Positions 33,493-43,693 of a DNA stretch of 64,000 nucleotides are shown here, piece after piece. The position numbers and the translations under genes are program-made. The DNA lies in the NCBI RefSeq assembly GCF_037450285.1, contig NZ_JAQISN010000004.1:62001-126000 (forward strand). The letters are read 5' to 3'. The stretch's first letter is position 1, and every line of letters begins with the position of its first letter. Source of the DNA: Erwinia sp. SLM-02. Its GTDB lineage: Bacteria > Pseudomonadota > Gammaproteobacteria > Enterobacterales > Enterobacteriaceae. Below the pieces are notes generated by a model. That model made no database searches. It had not been told where the DNA came from and was given only the letters and a program-made list of their open reading frames with translations.

Positions 33493-35496
33493 TTATCGCG
33501 TTTTCGAGGAAGAATAATAGCGGTCAAACTGACCTCGCGGTAACGGCTCCGAATAGAGGTAACCCTGGCCGACATAGATATCCCGCGCCAGTAACCAGTC
33601 GCGCTGCGCCTCGGTTTCTATCCCTTCCGCCACCACCTCCAGCTTGCTGATTGCGGCGATTGACGCCACGATCCTCACCATGGTGTCATCGTCCGGCAGC
33701 GCAGAGACGAAGCTGCGGTCGATTTTTATCTTGCTGATCGGCAGGGATTTAAACTGGTTAAGCCAGTTCAGATTGGCATAGCCCATCCCAAAGTCGTCCA
33801 GCGCCACGGAGATCCCCGCCTCGTGCAGCGCCTGCAGAAGCTGCAGCGCCCGATCGGACTCGCCCACCTGGGCCGTTTCGGTGATTTCCAGCACCAGACT
33901 GCCGGGCGTAATGTTATGCCGATCGATATGTTCACGCAGATGGGTGACCATATCGGCATCGCGCAGCTGAATCGGTGACAGATTGACGCTCAGCGTCAGT
34001 GTAATCCCCCGCTGCTGCCAGTCTGCCAGCAGGCGGCAGGACTCTTCGAAGACCCAGCGGCCGAGGGCGTTAATGACGCCAATCTCTTCCGCATTAACAA
34101 TCAGGTCGCTCGGCAGGCACCAGCTTCCGTCCGGCTGCTGCATGCGCAGCAGGGCTTCGGCTCCGATGACCTCACCGCTGCGCATATCGATCTGCGGCTG
34201 AAGCCAGAGGGCAAATTTACCCTCTTCAATACCCTGCAGAATGTCGAACTCCTGGGTGAGCCGCTTCTCGGCTTTTTCTGCCAGCTCCGAGTCGAAGAAC
34301 AGGATCTGATTTTTACCCTGATGGCGAGCGGACATCATCGCGGAAACGGCACGCCCCAGCAGTTCAGCGGCGCTCTGATGGCCTTCTGCACGCTGCGCCA
34401 TACCGATGCTGACATTGGGCCTCAGCTGCATATGCTGCAGGCTGACCGGCTGATTAAGCGTCTGCAGGAGGGTGTTCGCCAGCCGCAGGGCGCGGAACGG
34501 GTTATCGGCCTGTTTGACCAGCAGGGCGAAGTCGCAGTTGGACTGCTGGGCCAGCACCGTATGTTCATCGATGCAGCTGCGAATTTTGTCTACCAGCGTT
34601 AACGTCAGGGCATCACGTTCGCCGTCGCTGACGATGCCGTTGGCATCGAGTAACGTCTCAATACGCACCACCAGCACCGTGAAGACGCTGCCGCCTTTTA
34701 CCGTGCGTAAATGCTGCTCCAGCAGCGCCAGAAACAGGGTTTTATTCGGCAGATCGGTCAGCGAATAATGTGTGCTCAGGCGGCTGATATCCTCGTTCAT
34801 CGCGCCCAGGGTCAGCTGGTTGCGGTTGTAATTGCGGATCAGCAGGCCAATTTCATCATTGCGGTGGTAGCGCGGCAGCACCAGCTGATGGTTCAGCAGC
34901 TCCTGCGGCGTGAGATCCTGCAAATCCTGGGCGATTTTACGCACCGGGCGAACGATCAGGCGGTTGATGCACCAGCTGATGGCAACCGAGAGGATCAGGG
35001 CCAGCAGCAGGAAGGTCGTGACCATGGTGGACACGGCGCTGAGGATAAACTGATAGACCCGCCAGGAGTCGGCCTGCAGGATCAGCAGCGCCAGCGGCTT
35101 AGGGTTTGCGGGTTCAACGGAGTAAAGCGGCACGGTAATCTGCACCGGCAGCTCAAAGAGGGTGGCGATAAACTGCGGCACCGGTTTTTCCGGCTCAAAA
35201 TCGGTATGCAGCGCCTGCAGGCCGTTGGGCAGCACCACTTCGGCACGCGCCAGAATGCCGGCCGGGCGCAGGGAGTTAAGGATGAATTCGGCCTGCGGGA
35301 TATCCGCCTTGAGCACCGCCTGGGACAGCGGCTGGCGCACCGTATGGGCAACGTTCTCCATCTGCTGGGCGTAGTCGATTCTGCGCTGCTGCACAAAGTG
35401 GAAAAGCTGTATAACGATAAAGATGCAGATGGTGACGACCGCAACGCCCGACACCGTCGCCATTTGCTTAATCGTTAGTGAACGACTGACGCGCAA
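33493..35496 (-). CDS. hmsP: Cyclic-di-GMP phosphodiesterase HmsP/YhjK
   Basis: An inner-membrane c-di-GMP phosphodiesterase. It has an N-terminal helix, a periplasmic sensor region, a second helix (STMVTTFLLLALILSVAISW), a HAMP linker, a GGDEF domain whose active site is degenerate (NCDF in place of GGDEF), and an intact EAL domain (EALLRM, LSVNLSPIQLRD, ALDDFGMGYANL, KIKIDRSFV, VAEGIET). It should therefore degrade rather than make c-di-GMP. I place the start at the TTG at 35496, preceded by GGAG, because MRVSRSLTIKQM matches E. coli; the frame is open to an ATG at 35544. It lies next to the cellulose operon, whose synthase is activated by c-di-GMP. Confidence 0.9.
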   Translation of the reverse strand: MRVSRSLTIKQMATVSGVAVVTICIFIVIQLFHFVQQRRIDYAQQMENVAHTVRQPLSQAVLKADIPQAEFILNSLRPAGILARAEVVLPNGLQALHTDFEPEKPVPQFIATLFELPVQITVPLYSVEPANPKPLALLILQADSWRVYQFILSAVSTMVTTFLLLALILSVAISWCINRLIVRPVRKIAQDLQDLTPQELLNHQLVLPRYHRNDEIGLLIRNYNRNQLTLGAMNEDISRLSTHYSLTDLPNKTLFLALLEQHLRTVKGGSVFTVLVVRIETLLDANGIVSDGERDALTLTLVDKIRSCIDEHTVLAQQSNCDFALLVKQADNPFRALRLANTLLQTLNQPVSLQHMQLRPNVSIGMAQRAEGHQSAAELLGRAVSAMMSARHQGKNQILFFDSELAEKAEKRLTQEFDILQGIEEGKFALWLQPQIDMRSGEVIGAEALLRMQQPDGSWCLPSDLIVNAEEIGVINALGRWVFEESCRLLADWQQRGITLTLSVNLSPIQLRDADMVTHLREHIDRHNITPGSLVLEITETAQVGESDRALQLLQALHEAGISVALDDFGMGYANLNWLNQFKSLPISKIKIDRSFVSALPDDDTMVRIVASIAAISKLEVVAEGIETEAQRDWLLARDIYVGQGYLYSEPLPRGQFDRYYSSSKTR

Positions 35497-35671
35497 GCCT
35501 GTTCTCCAAAGCCTGAATCCCCGGATTCGTGGCGCATAAGGCAAAAAACTGCCCTGAGTATATCCTATGGCAACCGCTTGTTAAGCTATCACGCTTCGCG
35601 ACTATCGGTTTAAGCGTTTTCCGATCGTTTTCGCCTTCCCCGCACGGACAGGGAAGGCCTGAAATAACCCG

Positions 35672-36691
35672 CTACTGTTGCTGTTGCAGAAACGCCAGCC
35701 AGGTCAGCAGATGCAGGCTGGAGGAGTAGTAATCTTCGTTGCTGCCCAGCGCATCGTTGAGATAACCGGTTTCATTCAGCGTCAGATCGCGCACCGACAG
35801 CAGGCCACCGGCCATATTGTACGGGGCTTTCTCGCCGCTCAACACATCGATCCATGCCGGGGTTTGCAGACGCTGGAAGCCGCCCCAGAAGCGCTGGAAC
35901 GGGACCAGCTGAGGGTTCTGAGCGTCGTACCAGTGCAGATATAGCGGGATGCGGATCGCATCATAGCTGAAGCGCGGCGGCCAGGCCGCCGCCGGGGCAA
36001 AGGTGCCGTCGGCGTTGAGCGCCACCCAGTCCAGCGGCAGGTTCGTATCGCCAAAGTGCATTTGCGCCAGCAGTTCCATCCCGTCACTAATCAGCTGATT
36101 CCACACCTGCAGATGGCTGCGCCGGGCAAAATCACGCCAGGCGGGGAAGACGAAATAGGAAGGATTCAGGATAACGTAGCTGTTTTTATTAAATCCCTGG
36201 GCACCCGGCAGCATCACCGTGTAGCCGCCAAACGGCACCACGTTCTGCGCCAGAATGGCCCGCTGGATGGCATCTGACGCCTTCAGGTAGGCCTGCACGT
36301 GCCATTTTTCCCCTGCCTGCTGCAGCGCCCAGGCGATCAGCACATCGCCATCGGAGGCGTTGTTTTTATCCGCCACCGGATCGGCCTGGGTCGGGATATA
36401 ACGCCAGTAGAACAGGCCGTTATTCGGATTTTTCAGCGTGTTTTGCGTCCAGTTCCACAGCTTGTCAAAACCGGTGCGGTCGTTGTATTGCACCGCCATC
36501 AGCATGGCGTAGCCCTGCCCTTCCGTGTGGCTGACGTTTTTGTTACCGGTGTCCTGAATGCGGCCATCGCTGGTCATAAAGCGCGTTTTAAAACTGCCCC
36601 AGCCGTCAGCGGCCACGGCCTGGGTGCATCCCAGCGCCAGTGCCAGCATGAGTACGGTCGCCCTCAACATCGCAATCATCGTTTCACTCAA
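35672..36691 (-). CDS. bcsZ: Periplasmic endo-1,4-beta-glucanase BcsZ (GH8)
   Basis: A secreted cellulase that trims nascent cellulose and is needed for normal export. The 339 residues carry a signal peptide (MLRATVLMLALALGCTQAVA, cut before ADGWG) and the GH8 domain. The acid Glu lies in VSHTEGQGYAML and the conserved Asp in NNASDGDVLIAWALQQ, the GH8 signature. The ATG at 36691 overlaps the bcsD stop by 4 nt. It is the last gene of bcsOQABCDZ; in E. coli bcsZ lies between bcsB and bcsC. Confidence 0.94.
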   Translation of the reverse strand: MSETMIAMLRATVLMLALALGCTQAVAADGWGSFKTRFMTSDGRIQDTGNKNVSHTEGQGYAMLMAVQYNDRTGFDKLWNWTQNTLKNPNNGLFYWRYIPTQADPVADKNNASDGDVLIAWALQQAGEKWHVQAYLKASDAIQRAILAQNVVPFGGYTVMLPGAQGFNKNSYVILNPSYFVFPAWRDFARRSHLQVWNQLISDGMELLAQMHFGDTNLPLDWVALNADGTFAPAAAWPPRFSYDAIRIPLYLHWYDAQNPQLVPFQRFWGGFQRLQTPAWIDVLSGEKAPYNMAGGLLSVRDLTLNETGYLNDALGSNEDYYSSSLHLLTWLAFLQQQQ

Positions 36692-37152
36692 ACCTTATAG
36701 CGGAAGCGGAGTGACGCATCGCCGGTCGCTTCCGCGCTGAGCGAAACGCGATCGTAACCACCCTGCTCGCGCAGCCAGCGGGCGTACAGTCCGGTCAAAA
36801 CGGCACTCAGGGCAAGATGCCACTGGTGTAGCGGGAGTGCGCCATCCGCTGCCGGCAGCGCCAGATGGTCAATAATCATTGCGCTGTCGGAGGGCTGAAT
36901 GTCGATAAAACCCCAGTTAAAGCGCGCCAGAACCTGGTTGATCTGCTTTTCTAAATCGCCAACGGTCGCCGCTTTGCCCAGCGGGTAACGGCCTGCGAGG
37001 CTGTCGCCCATCTGCTGCAGGAAAGCCTGGCTTTCACGCTCGCCGGCGTTGCCCATCATGCCGCCGATCATCACGCTCAGCAGGTCAAACCAGCCTGGCT
37101 GACACTGCTGCTGACGATAATATTGCAGGGTACGATCCTGTAACTGGCTCAT
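36688..37152 (-). CDS. bcsD: Cellulose synthase accessory protein BcsD
   Basis: A 154-residue protein of the BcsD family. In Komagataeibacter BcsD forms octameric rings linked to bundling of cellulose chains; it is the mark of type I bcs operons and is absent from E. coli. Visible features: an N-terminal helix (QLQDRTLQYYRQQQCQPGWFDLLSVMIGGMM), FNWGFIDIQ in the middle, and LHQWHLALSAVLTGLYARWLREQGG before the end. No signal peptide is seen. It starts 2 nt after bcsC and overlaps bcsZ by 4 nt. Confidence 0.88.
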   Translation of the reverse strand: MSQLQDRTLQYYRQQQCQPGWFDLLSVMIGGMMGNAGERESQAFLQQMGDSLAGRYPLGKAATVGDLEKQINQVLARFNWGFIDIQPSDSAMIIDHLALPAADGALPLHQWHLALSAVLTGLYARWLREQGGYDRVSLSAEATGDASLRFRYKV

Positions 37153-37154
37153 GC

Positions 37155-40100
37155 TTATTGACTTCCTCCCAGCATGTAACGGAAATAAAGTTGCGCAGTG
37201 CTTTCGTTATATTCACCAAAGGTGTCATAACCCAGCTGACCACCCACGGTGATATTTTTATTAATTTTATAATCCGCACCCGCATGCAGATTATAGCCAA
37301 TTCCGCTCTTACTGCCGCCGGAATAGTAGGCTTCTTTCGCAAAACCAGCAGTAACTGCCGTTTCCAGCGCGGATTGCCATTCCGGATTGTTCGGATAATA
37401 GGCGCTGCGATCCTGCGTGTAGGCCTGATAACCCGCCGATCCGCCGATGCGAACGCTCAGGTCGTCATAGCTCTGCGAGTAGTCGATCGGGAACGCCACG
37501 CTGACGAAGTTTTGTGGGCTGAAGTAGCCGCCCTGGCCGTAGCTGTAGTAGCTGAGGTTCTTTTTGAAGTCCATCCAGCTCAGGCTGATACCGGTTTTCA
37601 GTTCGCGATCGTCGTAGTGGTACGGGCGCACGTAGGCACCCGCGTTAGCGACCAGGCTCTGGTTGCTTGCCACGTTCTCACCCAGATAGCTGTACGCACC
37701 CGCCCCGACGTAGAATCCGGCATCGCCGTCGTCATAGCTCAACAGGGCGTTACCGCCGTTCTTGGTCACCCGGCCCCAGTTGCTGCCGGAGAGTTTATCC
37801 TGCACGCCAACGTAGGAGAGCAGGCTGTCGGTGACGGCTCGGCGTTCACCGGTCAGGATCAGCGTCAGATAATCCGTCAGCTTCGGTGCCCACTTCACGC
37901 CACCCACCATGGTGCTGAGATCCTGGCCCAGCGGCGTGCTGCCGAGGTCGATCTTGTAGCTGGTGCCGGTCAGCGCCAGGTTCAGCTCAACGCCGCTGGC
38001 GTTCTGCGAGTCGCTGGTGCCGGCACTGGCACTGTCAACGCTCGGTTTACGCGTGGACGCGACCAGATAGTTTTTCAGCGCCGTGTTGTTGTTCAGGCTG
38101 GTGAGATTGTTCAATCCGGTTGCGGTCAGCGGGTTCAGCTGTTCAAAGGTAATGCCGTCCAGCGCGGTCAGCGCGGTCGCCACCCCCGGATTGGCGGCGT
38201 TGAAGGTCGCCAGATCGGTCGCGTTAAGCGTGCCGATGTAGGTCTGTTCACTCTTGATGGTTTCCACCAGGTTACCGATCGCCTGCTCGGTTGCACCCGA
38301 GCCGAGTCGGCGATAGGCATCGCCGCTGGCGCTGCCCGCGCTGAGGTTAATTGGCGTCACGGTAAAGTCAAAGTGCGCGTCGCCCAGCGGGGAGCTGGTC
38401 CAGGTCAGCGGCGCTTTGGCTTCGGTCAGCTTGCTCAGGCCATTTTCACCGTCGCGGCTGCGGATCTGCACTCCGGCCTGCATCCAGGTTCCGGTGTCTT
38501 TTTCCAGATCGGCCATCATGGTATCAATCTGAGCCAGCGTCTGATTCTCTCTCAGCAGCGGCGCGTTGCCCATGGTGAAGGTGGCACCCGGAATATCGCG
38601 GTAATCACGATAGGTCGGCGACAGCTGCCACGGCATGGTTTTACCGTAGGTTGACGGTGACGGACGCGGCGACAGCGTGGTGCGGTTGATGAACGGGTTG
38701 TCTGACATCGCCAGCCCGCCGATCCCCGCCGTGCTGCCGGTATCGGCGCCCGAAAGACCAATTACCTTGCCACGCGCGGTGCGCAGGTAGCTCAGCGCTT
38801 CATTATGATCGCCGTCGGCATTCGCCACGCGCGCCAGCAATAACAGACGCTCAGGAGACTGCTGCCCGCGCAGTCCGGTACTCAGCGATCGCGCGCGGGG
38901 AACATCGTTTAATGCCAGCGCCACGTTGATGGCACCTTCACGTGCGTCCTGATTAGGCGTATCGCGCGTCATCAGGTAGTCATAGACCACGCCCGCTTCT
39001 TTGTTCATTTTGCCTGACTGGTAAAGCCGCGCCATGGCAAACATCAGATCGGTATTTTGCGGATCTTTCTGCAGGGCGGTAATCAGCTTGTCGTAGGCGG
39101 CGGCGTACTGCTTCTGCTCGCGCAGGCGGTCGACTTCGTTGATCACCCCGCCGTTACGAATACCGGCCAGCTGCGTAGGTGTACTGCGCGACTGAATTTC
39201 CGGGCTGCTGAGGAAGCTTTGCGCTTCGGCGCCGAGTCCTGCCTGCTCAAGCACCGCGGCCTGGGCCGCGTAGTCGCCGGCATTACCCTGCACGCCACGG
39301 CGCATGTTGCCACGCACAACCGACACGGCGGTGCTCATATCACCCGCCTGGGCCAGCGCTTTAGCCAGATTACCGGCGTCGGACGGGCTGGACGGCGGAT
39401 TAGCGGCCAGCACTTTCAACGTATTGGCCGCGGCCGCGCTGTTGCCCTGCGCGAGGTACTGCTTCGCCACATCCATCTGCTGATTAAAGCTGGCCCGCTG
39501 GGCCAGCGTGCGCATATCGGCATTCTGGCTGCGTGCCGGAATACGCGACAGCAGGCTGTTGGCCTGCGCCCACGATCCCGTTTCGCTGGCAAACAGCGCG
39601 GCGGCGTAAACTTCATTGCTGGAGGCGCCGTTGCGATAGGCCGGCTGTATCACGCCTGCGGCCTGAGCCGCATTGCCCTGCTGCTGATAGATACGTGCCA
39701 GATCGAGGCGCAGCCACGGATCCGACGGGAAGCGCTGCATCCCCTGCTGCAGGATCGACACCGCGCGCTGCGGGTTACCCGCTGCCAGCGCCTGTTTTGC
39801 TTCGTTACGAACCGGATCGCTGGTGGCAACCGGGCGCGGTGTGACGGCGGCGCGAACGCTGGCAGGCAGCGAGGCCAGCAGCGTGTTGGCTTCCGCCGTG
39901 CGATTTTGCTGGCGCAGCACGTAGAACAGCCCCTCTTTGGCGGGGCGGTTGTCGGCATCGGTAGCCAGTACGCTGCGGAAGGTCTGCTCTGCCTGATCGA
40001 GCTGATTGCTGCGGCGCAGCACGTCGCCACGGAACAGTTTGGCGGAGACGCCTTTTTCGCCTGCGGCCTGGGTCAGTGGCTCACTGAGCGCCAACGCCTG

Positions 40101-41201
40101 GGCGGTATTGCCGGACTTCAGCGCCTGCTGCGCGGTGGCGAGCTGGCCGTAGAAACGGGCATCTTCCGCCTGCTGCTGACGCTGCTGGCTGTTGTTACCG
40201 CCCAGTTTGGCCGCACGCTCAAGGTAGTCGGCGGCCTGCGTATAGTTGCCGTTGCGCTGGGCAACGTAGCCCAGGCCGGCCAGCGCATCCGCATCTTCCG
40301 GGTTAACCTGAAGCACCTGGTCGAATGCGTTCTGCGCGCCGGAGACATCGCCGCTGTTCAGGGCGGTAAAGCCCTGACCTTTGGTTTCGCCGCCGACGTT
40401 TTTACGGTAATACGCCATCACCGCCGTATCCTGCGGATGGCGCTGCTGGTAGTTCTGATACAGCGCATCGTCCGTCGGTTTCGGGCCAAGCCACAGCAGC
40501 GCCTGGCGCAGCGAGCGGTCGGCGTCCGGGTTCGCCGGAGCCATACCTTCCAGCGACTGCAGGCCCTCACGACGGGTGGATTCCTGGTAGGTCAGAGCCT
40601 TGGCCAGCGCCAGTTTTGCGGCGTTGTCCTGGGGGTTCTGGGCGCTGAACTGGCGCAGGTTATCGATCGCCTGCGGCAGCATGTTACGGTCACCGGCCAT
40701 CGTCAGATAGTATTCCGCCGCCACGCTGGCAGGCGGCTGGTTACCGCTGAAGGTGTTGCGCCAGGTTTGCAGCGCGGCGGCGGTGTTGCCGGTGCGCGCC
40801 TGCTGGCGGGCCAGCGACAGCTGTGCTGCCGGAATCGACTGCATCTGGCGGGCGTTGTCCAGCTCGACCAGGCGCGGATCCTGCGGCGACACTTCGCTCA
40901 GCCGGGTGCGCCATTTGGTCATGCCTGCGGTGTCGCCGTTCTGCTGCGACCACAGGGCCATCAGGTACATCGCCTGAGTGTTATTGCCGTCCACCATCAG
41001 CACTTTCTGCAGCGCTTCACGCGCCAGATTGTCGTGCGATTTCTGATGCCAGTAGTTTGCCTGGTCAAAAAGCGCCTGAACGGCCGGGTTATTATCAGCG
41101 GCCAGCAGCGGGAAAGAGATCGCCGACAGCACAAGGCTGCCGCCGATCATCCAGCGGTGGCGAATTCTGGCGCTTAACTGTGTGAGTTGTGTTTTCATCA
41201 T
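37155..41201 (-). CDS. bcsC: Cellulose synthase outer-membrane subunit BcsC
   Basis: A 1348-residue protein that carries cellulose through the periplasm and outer membrane. A signal sequence (about residues 1-35, ending SAISFPLLAAD) is followed by about 900 residues of tetratricopeptide-like helical repeats (NPEDADALAGLGYVAQRNGNYTQAADYLERA is typical). The last 350 residues are the BcsC outer-membrane beta-barrel, ending YFRYMLGGSQ. The ATG at 41201 forms an ATGA overlap with the bcsB stop; ATG 41198 directly follows. The frame is open far upstream inside bcsB, but those codons are shadow. E. coli BcsC is shorter, about 1150 residues, so this one has extra repeats or linker. Confidence 0.94.
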   Translation of the reverse strand: MMKTQLTQLSARIRHRWMIGGSLVLSAISFPLLAADNNPAVQALFDQANYWHQKSHDNLAREALQKVLMVDGNNTQAMYLMALWSQQNGDTAGMTKWRTRLSEVSPQDPRLVELDNARQMQSIPAAQLSLARQQARTGNTAAALQTWRNTFSGNQPPASVAAEYYLTMAGDRNMLPQAIDNLRQFSAQNPQDNAAKLALAKALTYQESTRREGLQSLEGMAPANPDADRSLRQALLWLGPKPTDDALYQNYQQRHPQDTAVMAYYRKNVGGETKGQGFTALNSGDVSGAQNAFDQVLQVNPEDADALAGLGYVAQRNGNYTQAADYLERAAKLGGNNSQQRQQQAEDARFYGQLATAQQALKSGNTAQALALSEPLTQAAGEKGVSAKLFRGDVLRRSNQLDQAEQTFRSVLATDADNRPAKEGLFYVLRQQNRTAEANTLLASLPASVRAAVTPRPVATSDPVRNEAKQALAAGNPQRAVSILQQGMQRFPSDPWLRLDLARIYQQQGNAAQAAGVIQPAYRNGASSNEVYAAALFASETGSWAQANSLLSRIPARSQNADMRTLAQRASFNQQMDVAKQYLAQGNSAAAANTLKVLAANPPSSPSDAGNLAKALAQAGDMSTAVSVVRGNMRRGVQGNAGDYAAQAAVLEQAGLGAEAQSFLSSPEIQSRSTPTQLAGIRNGGVINEVDRLREQKQYAAAYDKLITALQKDPQNTDLMFAMARLYQSGKMNKEAGVVYDYLMTRDTPNQDAREGAINVALALNDVPRARSLSTGLRGQQSPERLLLLARVANADGDHNEALSYLRTARGKVIGLSGADTGSTAGIGGLAMSDNPFINRTTLSPRPSPSTYGKTMPWQLSPTYRDYRDIPGATFTMGNAPLLRENQTLAQIDTMMADLEKDTGTWMQAGVQIRSRDGENGLSKLTEAKAPLTWTSSPLGDAHFDFTVTPINLSAGSASGDAYRRLGSGATEQAIGNLVETIKSEQTYIGTLNATDLATFNAANPGVATALTALDGITFEQLNPLTATGLNNLTSLNNNTALKNYLVASTRKPSVDSASAGTSDSQNASGVELNLALTGTSYKIDLGSTPLGQDLSTMVGGVKWAPKLTDYLTLILTGERRAVTDSLLSYVGVQDKLSGSNWGRVTKNGGNALLSYDDGDAGFYVGAGAYSYLGENVASNQSLVANAGAYVRPYHYDDRELKTGISLSWMDFKKNLSYYSYGQGGYFSPQNFVSVAFPIDYSQSYDDLSVRIGGSAGYQAYTQDRSAYYPNNPEWQSALETAVTAGFAKEAYYSGGSKSGIGYNLHAGADYKINKNITVGGQLGYDTFGEYNESTAQLYFRYMLGGSQ

Positions 41202-43693
41202 TCTTTTTTCTCGCCAGAGGAACGGGACGATTTCGGTGGGTTTAGACGACGCCATGAATGGCGCTTCAGCAGCACGTAGGTGCTTAATCCCACTAAGGTC
41301 GAACACAGCAGTGCCACAAGAGCCATCAGCACGGAGTGCTGGTTGGCATACCAGACCACCATCATGTACCACGGCATTTGCCCGCTGGGGAACTGGGCGC
41401 CGACGCGGAAGCTGCGCACGCCGGTTTCATCGGTAATGATAGCCGTATCGCCGCGAATACCGGCGTTAATGCGCTGCAGGGTTAAATCATTGCTCAGGCG
41501 GGCCAGCTGATCGTCGTCGGTGGCGATAGTCATCACCACCAGGCGGCTGCTGTTCCACGGCGAGCGATAGCTGACGAAGCCGCGCCAGTCTTCGTTGGAA
41601 GACAGATAGCGGTCGGCATCCAGCGACTGACGCGACCAGTCACCGGTCAGCCAGCTGCGGAGTTTTTCCAGCGTGCCCTGTACCTTCACGCCCAGCGTAT
41701 GGCCGTGGACTTCATATGGCGAAGCGGCCAGCACCGACTCGTTAAAGGCGGTTTGCGTCAGCGTGGAAACGGCCAGCACATCGCTGTTTTCCAGGCGTTC
41801 GCGCATGGCGCCGCCGCCCGGTACGCCGAACACCACGTTGTTGTAGGCCAGCGCCACGCCGGTCGCATTTCCGGAACGTCCGGCCATGTTCAGCAGCGTG
41901 CTGATTTCGGCATTGGCCGGCTTCTCAGGCAGCATCAGGACGGTCTGAGAGTAGTCGGCCAGACGCGAGAACGGGAACGAAGCACCGACGAAGTAGGACA
42001 GATTCGGCAGCATCGAGAAGTGACGCGTGTGGCTCAGGTCGATAGAGGAGTCTTCTTCGATCCGGCTTTTGATATTGTTGTTGGTCAGAACGCTGCAGGG
42101 CGCGCTGGCCTTGGGTTTGATGTTGAAATAGAGCTGCAGCTGGTTATCACCGTAAATCAGATACGGATCCAGCTTCAGCGTGTATTTCTCCTGGCGTGCA
42201 TCGCCGCCCAGGCGGTGCCAGATATTCTCCAGCAGCCCGAGCTTATTCACCGTCAGGTTGCGCAGGAACGTACCGTTCAGGGTGACGTTGAGCACGGAGT
42301 TATCTTCATCGATCCAGTTTTCAGACGGGAAGCGATAGTTCAGCTGCAGCGGCAGCGTATCGCCGTCCCACAGGAACAGATCCGGTGCCGCACGGAAGTT
42401 CACCCGAAGGGCATCATGCCAGATGCCGTTGGCGGTCAGATTCTGATCCTGGCGCAGCAGTTCGCTGAGGCGAACCGGGCGCTCGGTATTAATCCAGCGC
42501 GGTGCGTCATAAGGTTTGCGCAGCGGCAGCGTCTGCTGCCCGACTTCCAGCTGGGCATTATCGTCCTTCATCGGCTGTAACAGGCGGGTTGCCGCCTGGC
42601 GCAGCTGCAGATCGTCTTTACCCACCACCAGCAGCAGCTTGTAGACCGGGTTATCCGGGTTGTCGACGATTTTCACCAGCGGTACGCTGGTTTCCGGCAG
42701 CGTCAGGCTGGAGATCACTTCGCCCGGGTGGCCGAACACCACGCCGTTTTTCTCCGGCAGCTGACCGCGCAGCACCGGGAAGTTAATGCCACGATAGTCC
42801 GCCTGAATCCCCAGCCATGAGGCCAGAATAGCCGCCGCACTGACCTCGCCCGGCTGAATATTTTCGCCAAACGCCATGGTTACGCTGGAGGCATTCATCC
42901 GCAGCGGGTCGAGGAACGGCCGTGGGAAATTGCTCAGGTTGGTACCAATGTTCAGCTGCTGACCTTCCAGTGACAGCGTGGTCGTGGGCAGAATAGTGAC
43001 CTGATACTGATCTTCGCTGTCGCGCTCGCACAGGAGCTGGTCGGCATCGTTGATTTTAAAGCTCAGGTTATTACTGGATACCACCATCGCAGCCGGAATA
43101 TCCAGCTGATAATCTTCACTTTCTTTATCCGACGCGCTCAGCGGCAGCGTACCCAGCGGCTGACCGTTCATCATCAGCTGCAGCGACGTATTGCGCGCGG
43201 CCAGGGCGGAAGAAACCTTCAGCGACAGATTCAGACGCGCATTGGTGACCACTTCATCGCTCGGCAGCGTAAACGTGATGCCTGACTGCAGCTGACCACC
43301 GGTCAGCAGCACGCCCTGCGGTTGACCCATCTGCGCCACCGTCACCGTACTGGACAGCGGCTGGTTCAGAGACACCATCGCGGGCGAAGCGTCAGCAGGC
43401 GGGGCAGGCAGCGGAGGCAGGCCCGGAAGCTCGGTGACGGAACCCGGCGGCAGCGCCGGTTCGTTGCCCGCAGGCAGGCCGTTTTCCGATCCCGCAGCAG
43501 GGGCATCATTTTCCGATGCCGCCGCGGGCTGGTCGTTCTCTTCCGCTTCTGTGCCGTTGCCCTGGTTGGCCGGGATAAAGTTGTTGAGTAAGTTGCCAAA
43601 CTGCGAATTGTTACTGGCCGTATCGGCAGCGTTGAGGTTGCTCAGCGTCAGCGCCGTACTCAGGCACAGTGCGCGAAGTATTAGTTGCTTCAT
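41198..43693 (-). CDS. bcsB: Cellulose synthase periplasmic subunit BcsB
   Basis: An 831-residue membrane-anchored periplasmic protein that forms the synthase core with BcsA and guides the glucan chain out. Signal peptide: MKQLILRALCLSTALTLSNLNA. Next comes an acidic, Pro/Ala/Glu-rich, probably disordered stretch (about 30-105), then the beta-rich carbohydrate-binding and ferredoxin-like domains. The single C-terminal helix (VLMALVALLCSTLVGLSTYVLL) docks to BcsA in known structures. It overlaps bcsA by 4 nt and bcsC by 4 nt, so the three are translationally coupled. Confidence 0.95.
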   Translation of the reverse strand: MKQLILRALCLSTALTLSNLNAADTASNNSQFGNLLNNFIPANQGNGTEAEENDQPAAASENDAPAAGSENGLPAGNEPALPPGSVTELPGLPPLPAPPADASPAMVSLNQPLSSTVTVAQMGQPQGVLLTGGQLQSGITFTLPSDEVVTNARLNLSLKVSSALAARNTSLQLMMNGQPLGTLPLSASDKESEDYQLDIPAAMVVSSNNLSFKINDADQLLCERDSEDQYQVTILPTTTLSLEGQQLNIGTNLSNFPRPFLDPLRMNASSVTMAFGENIQPGEVSAAAILASWLGIQADYRGINFPVLRGQLPEKNGVVFGHPGEVISSLTLPETSVPLVKIVDNPDNPVYKLLLVVGKDDLQLRQAATRLLQPMKDDNAQLEVGQQTLPLRKPYDAPRWINTERPVRLSELLRQDQNLTANGIWHDALRVNFRAAPDLFLWDGDTLPLQLNYRFPSENWIDEDNSVLNVTLNGTFLRNLTVNKLGLLENIWHRLGGDARQEKYTLKLDPYLIYGDNQLQLYFNIKPKASAPCSVLTNNNIKSRIEEDSSIDLSHTRHFSMLPNLSYFVGASFPFSRLADYSQTVLMLPEKPANAEISTLLNMAGRSGNATGVALAYNNVVFGVPGGGAMRERLENSDVLAVSTLTQTAFNESVLAASPYEVHGHTLGVKVQGTLEKLRSWLTGDWSRQSLDADRYLSSNEDWRGFVSYRSPWNSSRLVVMTIATDDDQLARLSNDLTLQRINAGIRGDTAIITDETGVRSFRVGAQFPSGQMPWYMMVVWYANQHSVLMALVALLCSTLVGLSTYVLLKRHSWRRLNPPKSSRSSGEKKE

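Noticed and set aside
39057..41177. A 706-codon open frame on the plus strand opposite bcsC
   Set aside because: It is antisense to a clear, full-length BcsC, has no recognisable domain, is rich in Arg/Gly/Val as shadow frames of GC-rich genes are, and has no ribosome-binding site.
37155..41372. A longer BcsC start at 41372
   Set aside because: The extra 57 codons lie inside bcsB in another frame; the ATGA overlap at 41201 followed by a signal peptide is the natural start.
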